From an uncultured Chloroflexota bacterium (lineage in GTDB: Bacteria > Chloroflexota > Chloroflexia > Chloroflexales > Roseiflexaceae), in NCBI GenBank assembly GCA_903871975.1, contig CAIQIY010000462.1, forward strand, positions 1-9,420: a DNA stretch of 9,420 nt, in the 5' to 3' direction. The translations under genes were made by a program, and so were the position numbers. Of this stretch, positions 1 through 7,119 are shown one piece after another. Position 1 is the stretch's first letter; every line of letters starts with the position of its first letter. The notes under the pieces were generated by a model. That model ran no database searches and was not told the DNA's origin. It was given only the letters and a program-made list of their open reading frames with translations.

Positions 1-110
1 CTATAGAGCGCGCTGTTCCGGTAACCTTCCGCCAGCGCGGCTTTCACGCTGGGCCGGTAAATGCCCCAGGCCTGCTCGAGCGTCGTCAGCGCGTCCAGCG
101 CGGGCAGCAT
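1..110 (-). CDS. possible N-terminal fragment of an unidentified minus-strand gene
   Basis: On the minus strand, the frame starting at an ATG at 110-108 runs to the window edge without a stop. It reads as a plausible protein (MLPALDALTTLEQAWGIYRP..., about 36 residues). Almost every third codon base in this frame is G or C, whereas the plus-strand frame that continues the ABC gene has many A/T third bases here. There is no clear ribosome-binding site before the ATG, and the open frame extends further upstream, so the start is uncertain. I do not recognise the family. It could equally be the end of a gene joined here by rearrangement or misassembly, or simply chance open frame in GC-rich DNA. 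Confidence 0.3.
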   Translation of the reverse strand, partial: MLPALDALTTLEQAWGIYRPSVKAALAEGYRNSALY

Positions 111-122
111 CGGGCGGAGGTT

Positions 123-1271
123 GTGCGCGAGTTTCGTGCCGCCAACGAGCGCTATCGCACCAGCAATGTCCGCTACGTGTTGCTGAGCGGCTTGCTCTGG
201 CCACTGATCTCGGTCGTGCTCGGTGCCGTCGGCGCGATGGTGCTGCTGGTCGGTGGGCGTTTCGTCGCAGAAGGTTCGATGACCGTCGGCGACCTGGTGT
301 TGTTCAACATCTACCTCGCTCAGCTGGGTTGGCCGATGATCGCACTCGGCTGGACGGTCGATCTCTATCAGCAAGCCAGCGCATCGATGGTGCGGATCAG
401 CGAGTTGCTGCAGCGCCGGCCGACGGTCGCCGATCCGCCCGAATCGCTGCCGGCGCCACCGATCGCTGGCGCCATCGAGTTCCGTGATGTGGGCATCCGA
501 TTCCAGCGCAGCCTGGCACACGCGACCGCTGGCACCGTGGCCGTGCATGATGATCGTGACTGGGTATTGCGGCATGTCTCGTTCAGCGTGCCACAGGGCA
601 CCTCGCTGGCGATCGTTGGTGCAACCGGCATCGGCAAGACGACGCTGGTCAATCTGCTGGCGCGGGTGCGCGACCCCGATGAGGGTCAGGTGCTCGTCGA
701 TGGCCGCGATGTACGTGTGTTGCCTCTGGCCGACTTGCGCCGCGCTATCGGCTATGTACCACAGGACACGTTCCTGTTCAGTGTTCCACTCAAAGAGAAT
801 GTGACGTTTGGCAAACCTGATGCCGAGATTGACGCAATTGAGCGTGCGCTGCGTATTTCGCGTCTCAGCAACGATTTGATCCAGCTTCCGAATGGAATCG
901 AGACGATGATTGGTGAACGCGGCGTGACGCTTTCGGGTGGCCAGAAACAACGAACAGCCATCGCACGTGCAGTATTGCGCGATCCAGCCATCTTAGTGCT
1001 CGATGATGCACTTTCGAGCGTTGATGCTCATACAGCAGCCGAGATTCTCGCAGAACTGCGCGACGTCATGCGTGGCCGCACAAGTTTGATCATTGCCCAG
1101 CGTATCGCGACAGTCAAAGATGCTGATCAGGTTATCGTGCTGCATGCTGGTGGAATCGCCGAACAGGGGACACATCGCGATCTACTGCGTACAAATGGGT
1201 TGTATGCAGCGATGTATCGCCGAGAGTTGATTCAGTCTGAGCTCGAGGGAGAAGTCGGAGTACAGCACTGA
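123..1271 (+). CDS. ABC exporter half-transporter, degenerate-site subunit (N-terminally incomplete)
   Basis: This is the C-terminal two thirds of an ABCB-type half-transporter (full members are about 580-600 residues). It should pump a lipid, peptide or drug-like substrate out across the inner membrane as a heterodimer with the next gene product. Recognisable homology begins at VREFRAANERY, just before the last transmembrane helices (about residues 18-45 and 58-85 from the GTG at 123). The nucleotide-binding domain follows: Walker A GATGIGKTT (residues 166-174), Q-loop PQDTFLF, signature LSGGQ (270-274), Walker B LVLDD and H-loop IIAQR. The catalytic glutamate is Asp295 and the switch histidine is Gln326, so this subunit contributes a degenerate ATP site, as in TM287/288-type exporters. 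The frame stays open back to position 3, but that part does not resemble the family. The GTG at 123 is only the first in-frame start codon and cannot be the native start, because about 200 residues including the first four helices are missing. From about 750 onward the DNA becomes AT-richer. Confidence 0.88.
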   Translation: MREFRAANERYRTSNVRYVLLSGLLWPLISVVLGAVGAMVLLVGGRFVAEGSMTVGDLVLFNIYLAQLGWPMIALGWTVDLYQQASASMVRISELLQRRPTVADPPESLPAPPIAGAIEFRDVGIRFQRSLAHATAGTVAVHDDRDWVLRHVSFSVPQGTSLAIVGATGIGKTTLVNLLARVRDPDEGQVLVDGRDVRVLPLADLRRAIGYVPQDTFLFSVPLKENVTFGKPDAEIDAIERALRISRLSNDLIQLPNGIETMIGERGVTLSGGQKQRTAIARAVLRDPAILVLDDALSSVDAHTAAEILAELRDVMRGRTSLIIAQRIATVKDADQVIVLHAGGIAEQGTHRDLLRTNGLYAAMYRRELIQSELEGEVGVQH

Positions 1272-1297
1272 TGCCACTTTTCCTGAATCGATAAGGC

Positions 1298-1303
1298 AGA
1301 AGG
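1298..1303 (+). promoter_or_regulatory. ribosome binding site deciding the start of the second ABC gene
   Basis: AGAAGG lies 7 bases before the ATG at 1311 and only 1 base before an in-frame TTG at 1305. The spacing favours the ATG. The 39-base gap after the previous stop has no terminator, which fits co-transcription. Confidence 0.65.
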
Positions 1304-1310
1304 ATTGACG

Positions 1311-3107
1311 ATGACTCATGATGATGAAATCCTCGGAAGAGCGTATGACTCGCGCTTGATGAGACGTCTTGGCGTCTTTATCGCACCATATTGGCGACCA
1401 ATCGTACTTACATTGCTTTTGATGACACTTAGTGCGTTAATTGAGCTTGCACCACCATTTTTGGTCAAACAGGCAATCGACGGACCAATTGCCAGCAAAG
1501 ATGTCAATGGTCTCATCCCCATCTTTGCATGGTACGTCATGGCGCTACTTGGTTCATTTGCGTTGCGCTATATTCAGACATCGATCATTCAATCAACAAG
1601 TCAGCATATCATGGTCGATATTCGAATGCGACTCTTTGAGCACATTCAGCAGATGAGTCTGGCATTTTTTGATCGCAATCCGGTTGGCCGCCTGATTACG
1701 CGTATCACCAACGATGTCAACACGCTGAACGAATTCATGACTCAGGGGACCGTTGCATTACTCGGCGACGTTGTCAGATTCGTGTTTGTCGTCATCACCA
1801 TGTTCGCCCTCAATTGGCGCCTGGCACTGATTGTATCGTTGATCTTTCCCCTACTCATCATGACGACTGCCATATTTCAGCGTGTGATGCGTCGTATCTT
1901 TCGCGAAGTCCGCCGTGCCTTGGCGCAAGTGAACGCTTTTCTCAATGAACAGATCACTGGTGTCCTGGTAACGCAGCTGTTCAATCGTGAGCAACAAAGT
2001 CGTGCGCGATTTGATGTCCTGAGCAATGCATATCAAGACGCGCAATTCCGCTCACTGATCGCCTACGCAGTCTTCTTTCCGGTTGTTGGCTTTCTTTCGG
2101 CAGTTTCCATGGCACTCCTACTCAATTTGGGTGGCCTGGTCGTGCTCGATGGCCTGGCAACCATCGGTCTCCTGATCGCGTTTCTGCAGTACGCCGATCA
2201 GGCATTTCAGCCGATTCGCCAGATTGCCGAGCGCTACAACACACTACAGAGCGCGATGGCGTCATCAGAGCGTATCTTTGGCATTCTCGACACCCCGGCC
2301 GATGTTCAGGATGCACCACAGACGATTCCGCTGGCGCAGCCGGTGCGGGGCGAGATCGAGTTCCGTGATGTCGTCTTCGGGTACAACCCGAGCGAGCCGG
2401 TGCTGCGTGGCGTTTCATTCCGCATCCCTGCCGGCCAGTCGGTGGCAGTCGTTGGGGCAACCGGTGCCGGCAAGACCTCGCTGGTGAGTCTGATGGCACG
2501 GTTCTACGACATCCAGCAAGGCTCGATCACGCTCGATGGTATCGACATCAAGCAAATTGCCCAAGGAGAGTTGCGTCGCCACATCGGTGCCGTACCGCAG
2601 GATCCCACATGCTTCAGTGGCACGATCGCGAGCAATATTCGCATGCACGATCTGACAATCAGTGACGAGCAGGTCCAGCGTGCGGCAGCGATCGCGAACG
2701 CCGCACCATTCATCGAGCGGCTGCCCGGTGGGTACGACTATGATGTACGCGAGCGCGGTGCGAACCTTTCGGTCGGGCAGCGGCAGTTGCTGGCATTCGC
2801 GCGGGCGATCGCCTTCAACCCCGAAGTGCTGCTGATCCTCGACGAGGCGACATCGAGTGTCGATACCGCGACCGAGGCCCTGATGCAGGCGGCGCTGGTG
2901 CGATTGCTGCACGGCCGCACATCGATCGTCATCGCCCACCGCCTCTCGACCATCCGCCACGTCGATCGCATCCTGGTGCTTCATCAGGGCCGGCTCGTCG
3001 AAGATGGCAGCCATGAAGCGTTGTTGGCACAGCGTGGCCGATACTATCGGCTGTATCAGCAGCAATTCGCCGAGCAGGCTACGCCGTCGCCACCGTCGGC
3101 CGTCTGA
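1311..3107 (+). CDS. ABC exporter half-transporter, canonical-site subunit
   Basis: This is a full-length half-transporter of 598 residues. The membrane domain covers residues 1-~320 with six hydrophobic helices. Among them are a first helix rich in Leu/Ile after FIAPYWRP, a pair near residues 145-190, and a last pair near 245-300. The usual coupling-loop region with FFDRNPVGRLITRITNDV is present. The nucleotide-binding domain has Walker A GATGAGKTS (382-390), Q-loop PQDPTCF, signature LSVGQ (486-490, instead of LSGGQ), Walker B LLILDE with catalytic Glu512, and H-loop His543 in AHRLST. It therefore supplies the Walker motifs of the active site, while its altered signature completes the degenerate site of the partner at 123-1271. 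The two genes are 39 bases apart and must act as a heterodimer in the cytoplasmic membrane. The substrate cannot be told from sequence. The first ~800 bases are clearly AT-richer than the rest. The next gene downstream is convergent. Confidence 0.93.
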   Translation: MTHDDEILGRAYDSRLMRRLGVFIAPYWRPIVLTLLLMTLSALIELAPPFLVKQAIDGPIASKDVNGLIPIFAWYVMALLGSFALRYIQTSIIQSTSQHIMVDIRMRLFEHIQQMSLAFFDRNPVGRLITRITNDVNTLNEFMTQGTVALLGDVVRFVFVVITMFALNWRLALIVSLIFPLLIMTTAIFQRVMRRIFREVRRALAQVNAFLNEQITGVLVTQLFNREQQSRARFDVLSNAYQDAQFRSLIAYAVFFPVVGFLSAVSMALLLNLGGLVVLDGLATIGLLIAFLQYADQAFQPIRQIAERYNTLQSAMASSERIFGILDTPADVQDAPQTIPLAQPVRGEIEFRDVVFGYNPSEPVLRGVSFRIPAGQSVAVVGATGAGKTSLVSLMARFYDIQQGSITLDGIDIKQIAQGELRRHIGAVPQDPTCFSGTIASNIRMHDLTISDEQVQRAAAIANAAPFIERLPGGYDYDVRERGANLSVGQRQLLAFARAIAFNPEVLLILDEATSSVDTATEALMQAALVRLLHGRTSIVIAHRLSTIRHVDRILVLHQGRLVEDGSHEALLAQRGRYYRLYQQQFAEQATPSPPSAV

Positions 3108-3458
3108 GCGGGGAATCACCGACTGGATCAGCAGCAATGAGGGCTCTCGCCATCATCATCGACAGCCCGAGTCCTTGAGCATCGCAACGCGGGGGGGCAG
3201 ACACACACCGCATCGGGGGCATGGTCGACAGAACCCGTGCGTTCACGGCATTCGCCCAGCACAGCGGCGTGCTGACCCCTGCCAGCCACACGAGCGTCGG
3301 GCAGGCGGCGAACAACGCGCAGCGTGGGCCAATGGGTGCCGCGTCATCTGATGTCAGCCAGCACTTCGGCGACCAGCGATGCCGACCGACGCAGGGGTGC
3401 CTGCGCATCAGTCACGACGGCGCGGCGCTCACCATGGCTTGGGGTCGCGCGCGACCCA
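3108..3458. other. gene-free interval between convergent genes
   Basis: These 351 bases separate the end of the ABC operon from the end of the SpoIIE-like gene. I see no convincing gene, tRNA or T-rich terminator. A short inverted repeat CAGCAC/GTGCTG (3257-3262 and 3269-3274, six-base loop) could act as a weak bidirectional hairpin but has no U-tract. A run of seven Gs lies at 3191-3197. On the minus strand a 23-residue open stretch (VTDAQAPLRRSASLVAEVLA...) ends at 3344. It might be a gene remnant or a frameshifted tail of the gene to its right, but nothing confirms this. Confidence 0.6.
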
Positions 3459-4205
3459 TCACGACACTGCCGGGCGGGGGTCGCCGGCGCTGCGTGGCTC
3501 GAACGGCACCTGCACCTCGAGGCGCCGCGCGGCATCGTCGGTCTGGCACGGGCGGATCGCCAGCACAGCCACCGACAGATCCCGCCCCGGCGCACCATGT
3601 TCCGCGTCCAGCGCATGCTGAAGCAATCGGTCGGCCAGTTCGCGGGCACTCCGCAGCCCAAGATCGCAACAGCCCGCCAGCACATTGTCGAGGGCGACGT
3701 CATTATCGAAGCGTGCCCCCGCCTCGCGCAGCCCTTCGGTGAAGATCACCACATACAGATCAGGGCGAATCTCCAGCTCACTGATCTGTGGGCGGGTCGC
3801 CGCATGCAATCCGATCGGCGACGACGGTTCGTCGTGGCGATGGATGCCAGCCGGATCGATGACATAGAACGGCGCTGGATTATTGCGCGTCACCCGAATC
3901 GTCCCCGAGCGAAAATCGACCGACGCGATGTTGAGCGATGCGGCGACCTGACCGGCGCGATAGGTATACAGGTAATCATGTACCGCCCGCGCCACCACGC
4001 CATCGCGCGCACCGTCCTTCAGCTGGGCGATCGCCCGCGTCACCAGGAGATTACTCAGGCTCTTGGCGCCACGACCCGACCCCTGGCCATTGACCAGCAC
4101 CACCGAGAATCCGCCAGCCGGCCGCTCGATGACCTCGACCGTCTCGCCACTCTCGACGGCACCGGCGTGTGGAACCTTTGCAACAGCGATCTCCAGGATG
4201 TACAT
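3459..4205 (-). CDS. small SpoIIE/PP2C-like phosphatase domain protein, metal site altered
   Basis: This 248-residue soluble protein consists of one SpoIIE-type PP2C fold with no sensor, membrane segment or signal peptide. The pattern is visible as strand segments GGFSVVLVNGQGSG (31-44), a helix with KSLSNLLVTRAI, HDYLYTYRAGQVAASLNIASVD (76-97, read in parts), TRNNPAPFYVI (106-116), EPSSPIGL, VVIFTEGL (152-159) and RDLSVAVLAI (208-217). Such domains dephosphorylate anti-anti-sigma or similar partner proteins. Here the expected aspartates read SGE21 for SGD, N39-G-Q-G for D-G-x-G, and T-E157-G for T-D-G. Only D209 near the end is kept. It may be weakly active, use an altered metal site, or be a binding pseudo-phosphatase. 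It starts 24 bases after the leuS stop with a good ribosome-binding site, so it is probably co-transcribed with leuS. The last ~16 residues (Pro/Arg-rich) look unlike the fold and may be a variable tail. The family fit is good; the function is inferred. Confidence 0.82.
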   Translation of the reverse strand: MYILEIAVAKVPHAGAVESGETVEVIERPAGGFSVVLVNGQGSGRGAKSLSNLLVTRAIAQLKDGARDGVVARAVHDYLYTYRAGQVAASLNIASVDFRSGTIRVTRNNPAPFYVIDPAGIHRHDEPSSPIGLHAATRPQISELEIRPDLYVVIFTEGLREAGARFDNDVALDNVLAGCCDLGLRSARELADRLLQHALDAEHGAPGRDLSVAVLAIRPCQTDDAARRLEVQVPFEPRSAGDPRPAVS

Positions 4206-4213
4206 GCCACACG

Positions 4214-4220
4214 CTCCCCT
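4214..4220 (-). promoter_or_regulatory. ribosome binding site of the SpoIIE-like gene
   Basis: On the minus strand AGGGGAG ends 8 bases before the ATG at 4205. It lies wholly in the 24-base gap after leuS, supporting both this start codon and translation from the leuS transcript. Confidence 0.65.
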
Positions 4221-4229
4221 CGACAGTGG

Positions 4230-6926
4230 TTACACGACGACATTCACCAGGCGATCGACGACCGTCACCACCGTGCGGATCGGGCGATCGGCGATAGCCG
4301 CGGCCACGCGTGGATGCCCGAGCGCCGCCGCCGTCAGGGCGTGCTCATCGGTGCCGGCGGGGAGCACGATCTTGCCGCGAACCTTGCCATTGACCTGCAG
4401 GACGATCTCGACGTCGGCTACCACCAGCGCAGCCTCGTCCCAGGTTGGCCAGCCGGCATCGTAGATGCTGCCGCTGCCGCCGAACCGGGCATGCAACTCC
4501 TCGGCGAGGTGCGGTGCGAACGGCGACAACAAGCGCGCGAACACCTGCGCAGCCGCGGCGAACAACGGTGTGATCGCCGGCACTGCAGCACGATAGCGCA
4601 CCAGTTCGTTCAGCAATTCCATCAAGGCGGCGATCGCCGTGTTGAACCGAAACGCTTCGGTGTCCTGGGTCACGCGCTTGATGGTTTCGTGCAGCTTGCG
4701 ATGCAGTTCGCGACCAGTCGCGTCCAGTGTGGTGCCATCGATCGTCGAGAGGCCAGACGACCCGTTCGCGGCGATCTCGTCGGCAGCCGAGAGGAACATG
4801 CCGGTGATGCGATTGAGGAACCGCTGCGCGCCAGTGACGCCCTCGTCGGTCCATTCCATGCTGTTCTCGGGTGGTGCCGCGAACAGCACGACGATGCGGG
4901 CGACGTCGGAACCATACTGCCGCACGAACGGCCCGACCGGAATGCCATTGCCGGCACTCTTGCTCATCGTCACCGGGCCGCTCACGGCAACCCACTGCGC
5001 GCCATCGTGCTCGAGGGTGTAACTCTGGGCGCGCAGCAGGGCGCGGGCGTCATCGATCGCCTGTGGTTCGGCCGGCAGTGCGATCTTGCGGCGCAATGCC
5101 TCGGGGAACGTCACAGCGGCGTCGCCGTGCGCGTCCAGCGGCGTTCGCACCCGACGCTGCACCATGCCCTGCGTGAACAGTGCGCTGAAAGGCTCGTCGT
5201 ACGGCACCAGGCCCTCGTCGTAGAGGACCTTGGTGATGAAGCGCGAGTAGAGCAGGTGCAGGATGGCATGCTCGATGCCGCCGATGTACTGGGTGACCGG
5301 CATCCAGGCGGCTGCCGCCTCGCGCGAGAAGATCTCGCGGTCGTTGCGGGCATCACAGAACCGCAGGAAATACCACGACGAGTCGACGAAGGTATCCATC
5401 GTGTCAGTGTCGCGCCGGGCTGGTTCACCGGTCACGGGATCGACGGTCGCGACCCACGCTTCGGCCGACGCCAGCGGCGAGCGCCCACGCGGCAGATAGT
5501 CATCGACTTCGGGGAGCACCACCGGCAGTTCGGCATCGGGAACAGGTTCGATGCGGCCATCAGCGCAGTGGATCATCGGGATTGGCGTCCCCCAGTAGCG
5601 CTGCCGACTGATCAGCCAATCGCGCAGCCGATACGTGATGGCACCCCGCCCGCGCCCCTGCGCCTCGAGCCAGGCGATCGCCGCCTTGACGCTCTGCCCT
5701 GGTGCCTTACCCGCCGGGATACCATCGAGTGGCCCGGAGCCAACCATCACGCCATCGCCCGGCCAGGCTTCGGTCATCGTCGCGCCGTCGAGCGCTGCGC
5801 CGGCCGGCTGGACGACCACCTGGATGGGCAGGCCGAACTGCCGCGCGAACTCGAAGTCGCGTTGGTCGTGTGCCGGCACTGCCATGATGGCACCGGTGCC
5901 ATACCCCATCAGGACATAGTCGGCGATCCAGATCGGCACCCGGGCATCATTCACCGGGTTGGTCGCGTATGCGCCGATGAATACGCCGCTCTTCTCACGC
6001 GTCGTGCTGGTGCGCTCGATTTCGCTGGCACCGCGCGCTCGCGCGATGTACGCCTCGACGGCATCGCGCTGCGCGTCGCTGGTCAGCACGCCGACCAGCG
6101 GGTGTTCGGGCGCGAGCACGACGAACGTTGCCCCCCAGAGTGTGTCGGGGCGCGTGGTGAAGACCCGCAGCTCCCCGCTGGCACCACCGGGCAACGCCAC
6201 GCCGAAGGCGACATCGGCACCTTCGCTGCGCCCGATCCAGTTGCGCTGCATGACCCGCACGCGCTCGGGCCAGCTGGTCAGCCGATCCAGATCATCGAGC
6301 AGCCGATCAGCGTAGGCCGTGATCCGGAAGAACCATTGCTCGAGCTCGCGTTTCTCGACGAGCGCGCCGCTGCGCCACGACCGGCCTTCGGCATCGACTT
6401 GCTCGTTGGTCAGCACGGTCTGGTCGACCGGATCCCAATTGACGGTGGCACGCGTACGGTATGCCAACCCTTTGCGATACAGCAGCTGGAAGAGCCACTG
6501 GTTCCAGCGATAATACGCCGGATCGCACGTCGTCACCTCGCGCGACCAGTCGTACATGATGCCGGCGATCGCCAGCGAGGCCTTGGATTCGGCGATGTTG
6601 CCGTACGTCCAGTCGCGTGGGTGGCGGCCGAACTTGATCGCCGCGTTCTCCGCCGGCAGGCCGGCGGCATCCCAGCCGAAGGGATGCAGGACATCGTAGC
6701 CGCGGGCTACGTAGTAGCGCGTCAGCGCATCGCCGATGACGTAGTTCTTGAGGTGGCCGATGTGGAGATCGCCACTGGGATAGGGAAACATCTCGAGGAT
6801 GTAGCGCCGCGGTGCACCCTGGCGCCGCCCTGCCTCGAAGATACGCTCGCGCTGCCAGAAGTCGCGCCACGCTGGTTCGATCGCCGGATCGAACCGCTCG
6901 TTGCGCCGCCGGAGCTCCTCGGTCAT
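4230..6926 (-). CDS. leuS: leucyl-tRNA synthetase
   Basis: This cytoplasmic class I synthetase attaches leucine to tRNA-Leu using ATP. It has 898 residues, close to the usual bacterial length (about 800-900). Motifs in order: HIGH at 55-58 in PYPSGDLHIGHLKNY; WNWDP-like TVNWDPVDQTVLTNEQV (161-177); the CP1 editing domain with TTRPDTLWG (257-265) and GTGAIMAVPAHDQRD (343-357, including Asp354 expected to help proofreading); RDWLISRQRYWG (435-446); YIGGIEHAILHLLYSRF (547-563); the KMSKS loop at 653-657; and a C-terminal domain ending RLVNVVV. The loop reads TMSKSAGNG, with Thr in place of the first Lys, and the usual Cys pair after PIPMIH is reduced to one Cys (454). I chose the ATG at 6926 because GGAGGGGG lies just before it. 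An in-frame TTG at 6971 and ATG at 6950 would add an odd Trp-rich leader and lack a binding site. No T-box or leucine attenuator is evident upstream. The SpoIIE-like gene follows. Confidence 0.97.
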   Translation of the reverse strand: MTEELRRRNERFDPAIEPAWRDFWQRERIFEAGRRQGAPRRYILEMFPYPSGDLHIGHLKNYVIGDALTRYYVARGYDVLHPFGWDAAGLPAENAAIKFGRHPRDWTYGNIAESKASLAIAGIMYDWSREVTTCDPAYYRWNQWLFQLLYRKGLAYRTRATVNWDPVDQTVLTNEQVDAEGRSWRSGALVEKRELEQWFFRITAYADRLLDDLDRLTSWPERVRVMQRNWIGRSEGADVAFGVALPGGASGELRVFTTRPDTLWGATFVVLAPEHPLVGVLTSDAQRDAVEAYIARARGASEIERTSTTREKSGVFIGAYATNPVNDARVPIWIADYVLMGYGTGAIMAVPAHDQRDFEFARQFGLPIQVVVQPAGAALDGATMTEAWPGDGVMVGSGPLDGIPAGKAPGQSVKAAIAWLEAQGRGRGAITYRLRDWLISRQRYWGTPIPMIHCADGRIEPVPDAELPVVLPEVDDYLPRGRSPLASAEAWVATVDPVTGEPARRDTDTMDTFVDSSWYFLRFCDARNDREIFSREAAAAWMPVTQYIGGIEHAILHLLYSRFITKVLYDEGLVPYDEPFSALFTQGMVQRRVRTPLDAHGDAAVTFPEALRRKIALPAEPQAIDDARALLRAQSYTLEHDGAQWVAVSGPVTMSKSAGNGIPVGPFVRQYGSDVARIVVLFAAPPENSMEWTDEGVTGAQRFLNRITGMFLSAADEIAANGSSGLSTIDGTTLDATGRELHRKLHETIKRVTQDTEAFRFNTAIAALMELLNELVRYRAAVPAITPLFAAAAQVFARLLSPFAPHLAEELHARFGGSGSIYDAGWPTWDEAALVVADVEIVLQVNGKVRGKIVLPAGTDEHALTAAALGHPRVAAAIADRPIRTVVTVVDRLVNVVV

Positions 6927-6929
6927 GAT

Positions 6930-6937
6930 CCCCCTCC
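6930..6937 (-). promoter_or_regulatory. ribosome binding site deciding the leuS start
   Basis: GGAGGGGG on the minus strand is a strong Shine-Dalgarno sequence. GGAGG is followed by six bases and then the ATG at 6926. No comparable site precedes the upstream in-frame TTG (6971) or ATG (6950). Confidence 0.7.
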
Positions 6938-6995
6938 ACAACCACCACATGCATGCTGCCGACACACCCAACCGGGATGAGTGCGTTGTGCCGCG

Positions 6996-7004
6996 AGTAT
7001 AGCA
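6996..7004 (-). promoter_or_regulatory. candidate extended -10 promoter for leuS
   Basis: The minus strand reads TGCTATACT, an extended -10 element (TGn followed by a TATAAT-like hexamer). It stands out as AT-rich in a GC-rich intergenic region between the coiled-coil gene and leuS. Transcription would start near 6989, giving a leader of about 63 bases. There is no matching -35 at 16-18 bases. A TTGACG occurs much further upstream, too far to pair with it. Confidence 0.45.
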
Positions 7005-7119
7005 CAGCCACCGGCGGGCGCTCGTGCGCTGTCAGGGGTTGCGTCAACGCCGTGGCATACTCCGCCCGGTGCCGTGGAGCAGCGCGTCACGGGGTACGTG
7101 GCAGCGGCCAGCACAGCCG

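Noticed and set aside
2415..3137. A minus-strand open frame of 240 codons across the second ABC gene
   Set aside because: It overlaps the conserved nucleotide-binding domain of the real gene and has no family features of its own.
3191..3225. G-runs in the intergenic gap as a G-quadruplex
   Set aside because: Only two long G-tracts occur close together; four are needed for a convincing call.
3221..3742. A plus-strand frame of 173 codons from the intergenic gap into the SpoIIE-like gene
   Set aside because: More than half of it is antisense to the phosphatase gene, it is dominated by Arg/Pro/Ala/His, and no ribosome-binding site precedes it.
3324..6980. A plus-strand open frame of about 1218 codons
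   Set aside because: It lies antisense to leuS and the SpoIIE-like gene, is rich in Arg/His/Asp with no recognisable motifs, and is an expected by-product of GC-rich third codon positions on the opposite strand.
6307..7047. A minus-strand frame starting MTQPLTAHERPP... and including MHVVVVEGDHD upstream of leuS, considered as a leader peptide
   Set aside because: It overlaps leuS out of frame, turns Arg-rich, has no ribosome-binding site and carries no run of leucine codons that would suggest attenuation.
7048..7078. Imperfect stem (CCGTGGCA with TGCCGTGG) downstream of the coiled-coil gene as a terminator
   Set aside because: It needs two G-U pairs, has a 12-base loop and lacks a U-tract, so support is too weak to annotate.
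6927..7119. T-box or other leuS leader riboswitch
   Set aside because: The predicted leader is only about 63 bases and has no T-box consensus, antiterminator stem or U-run.
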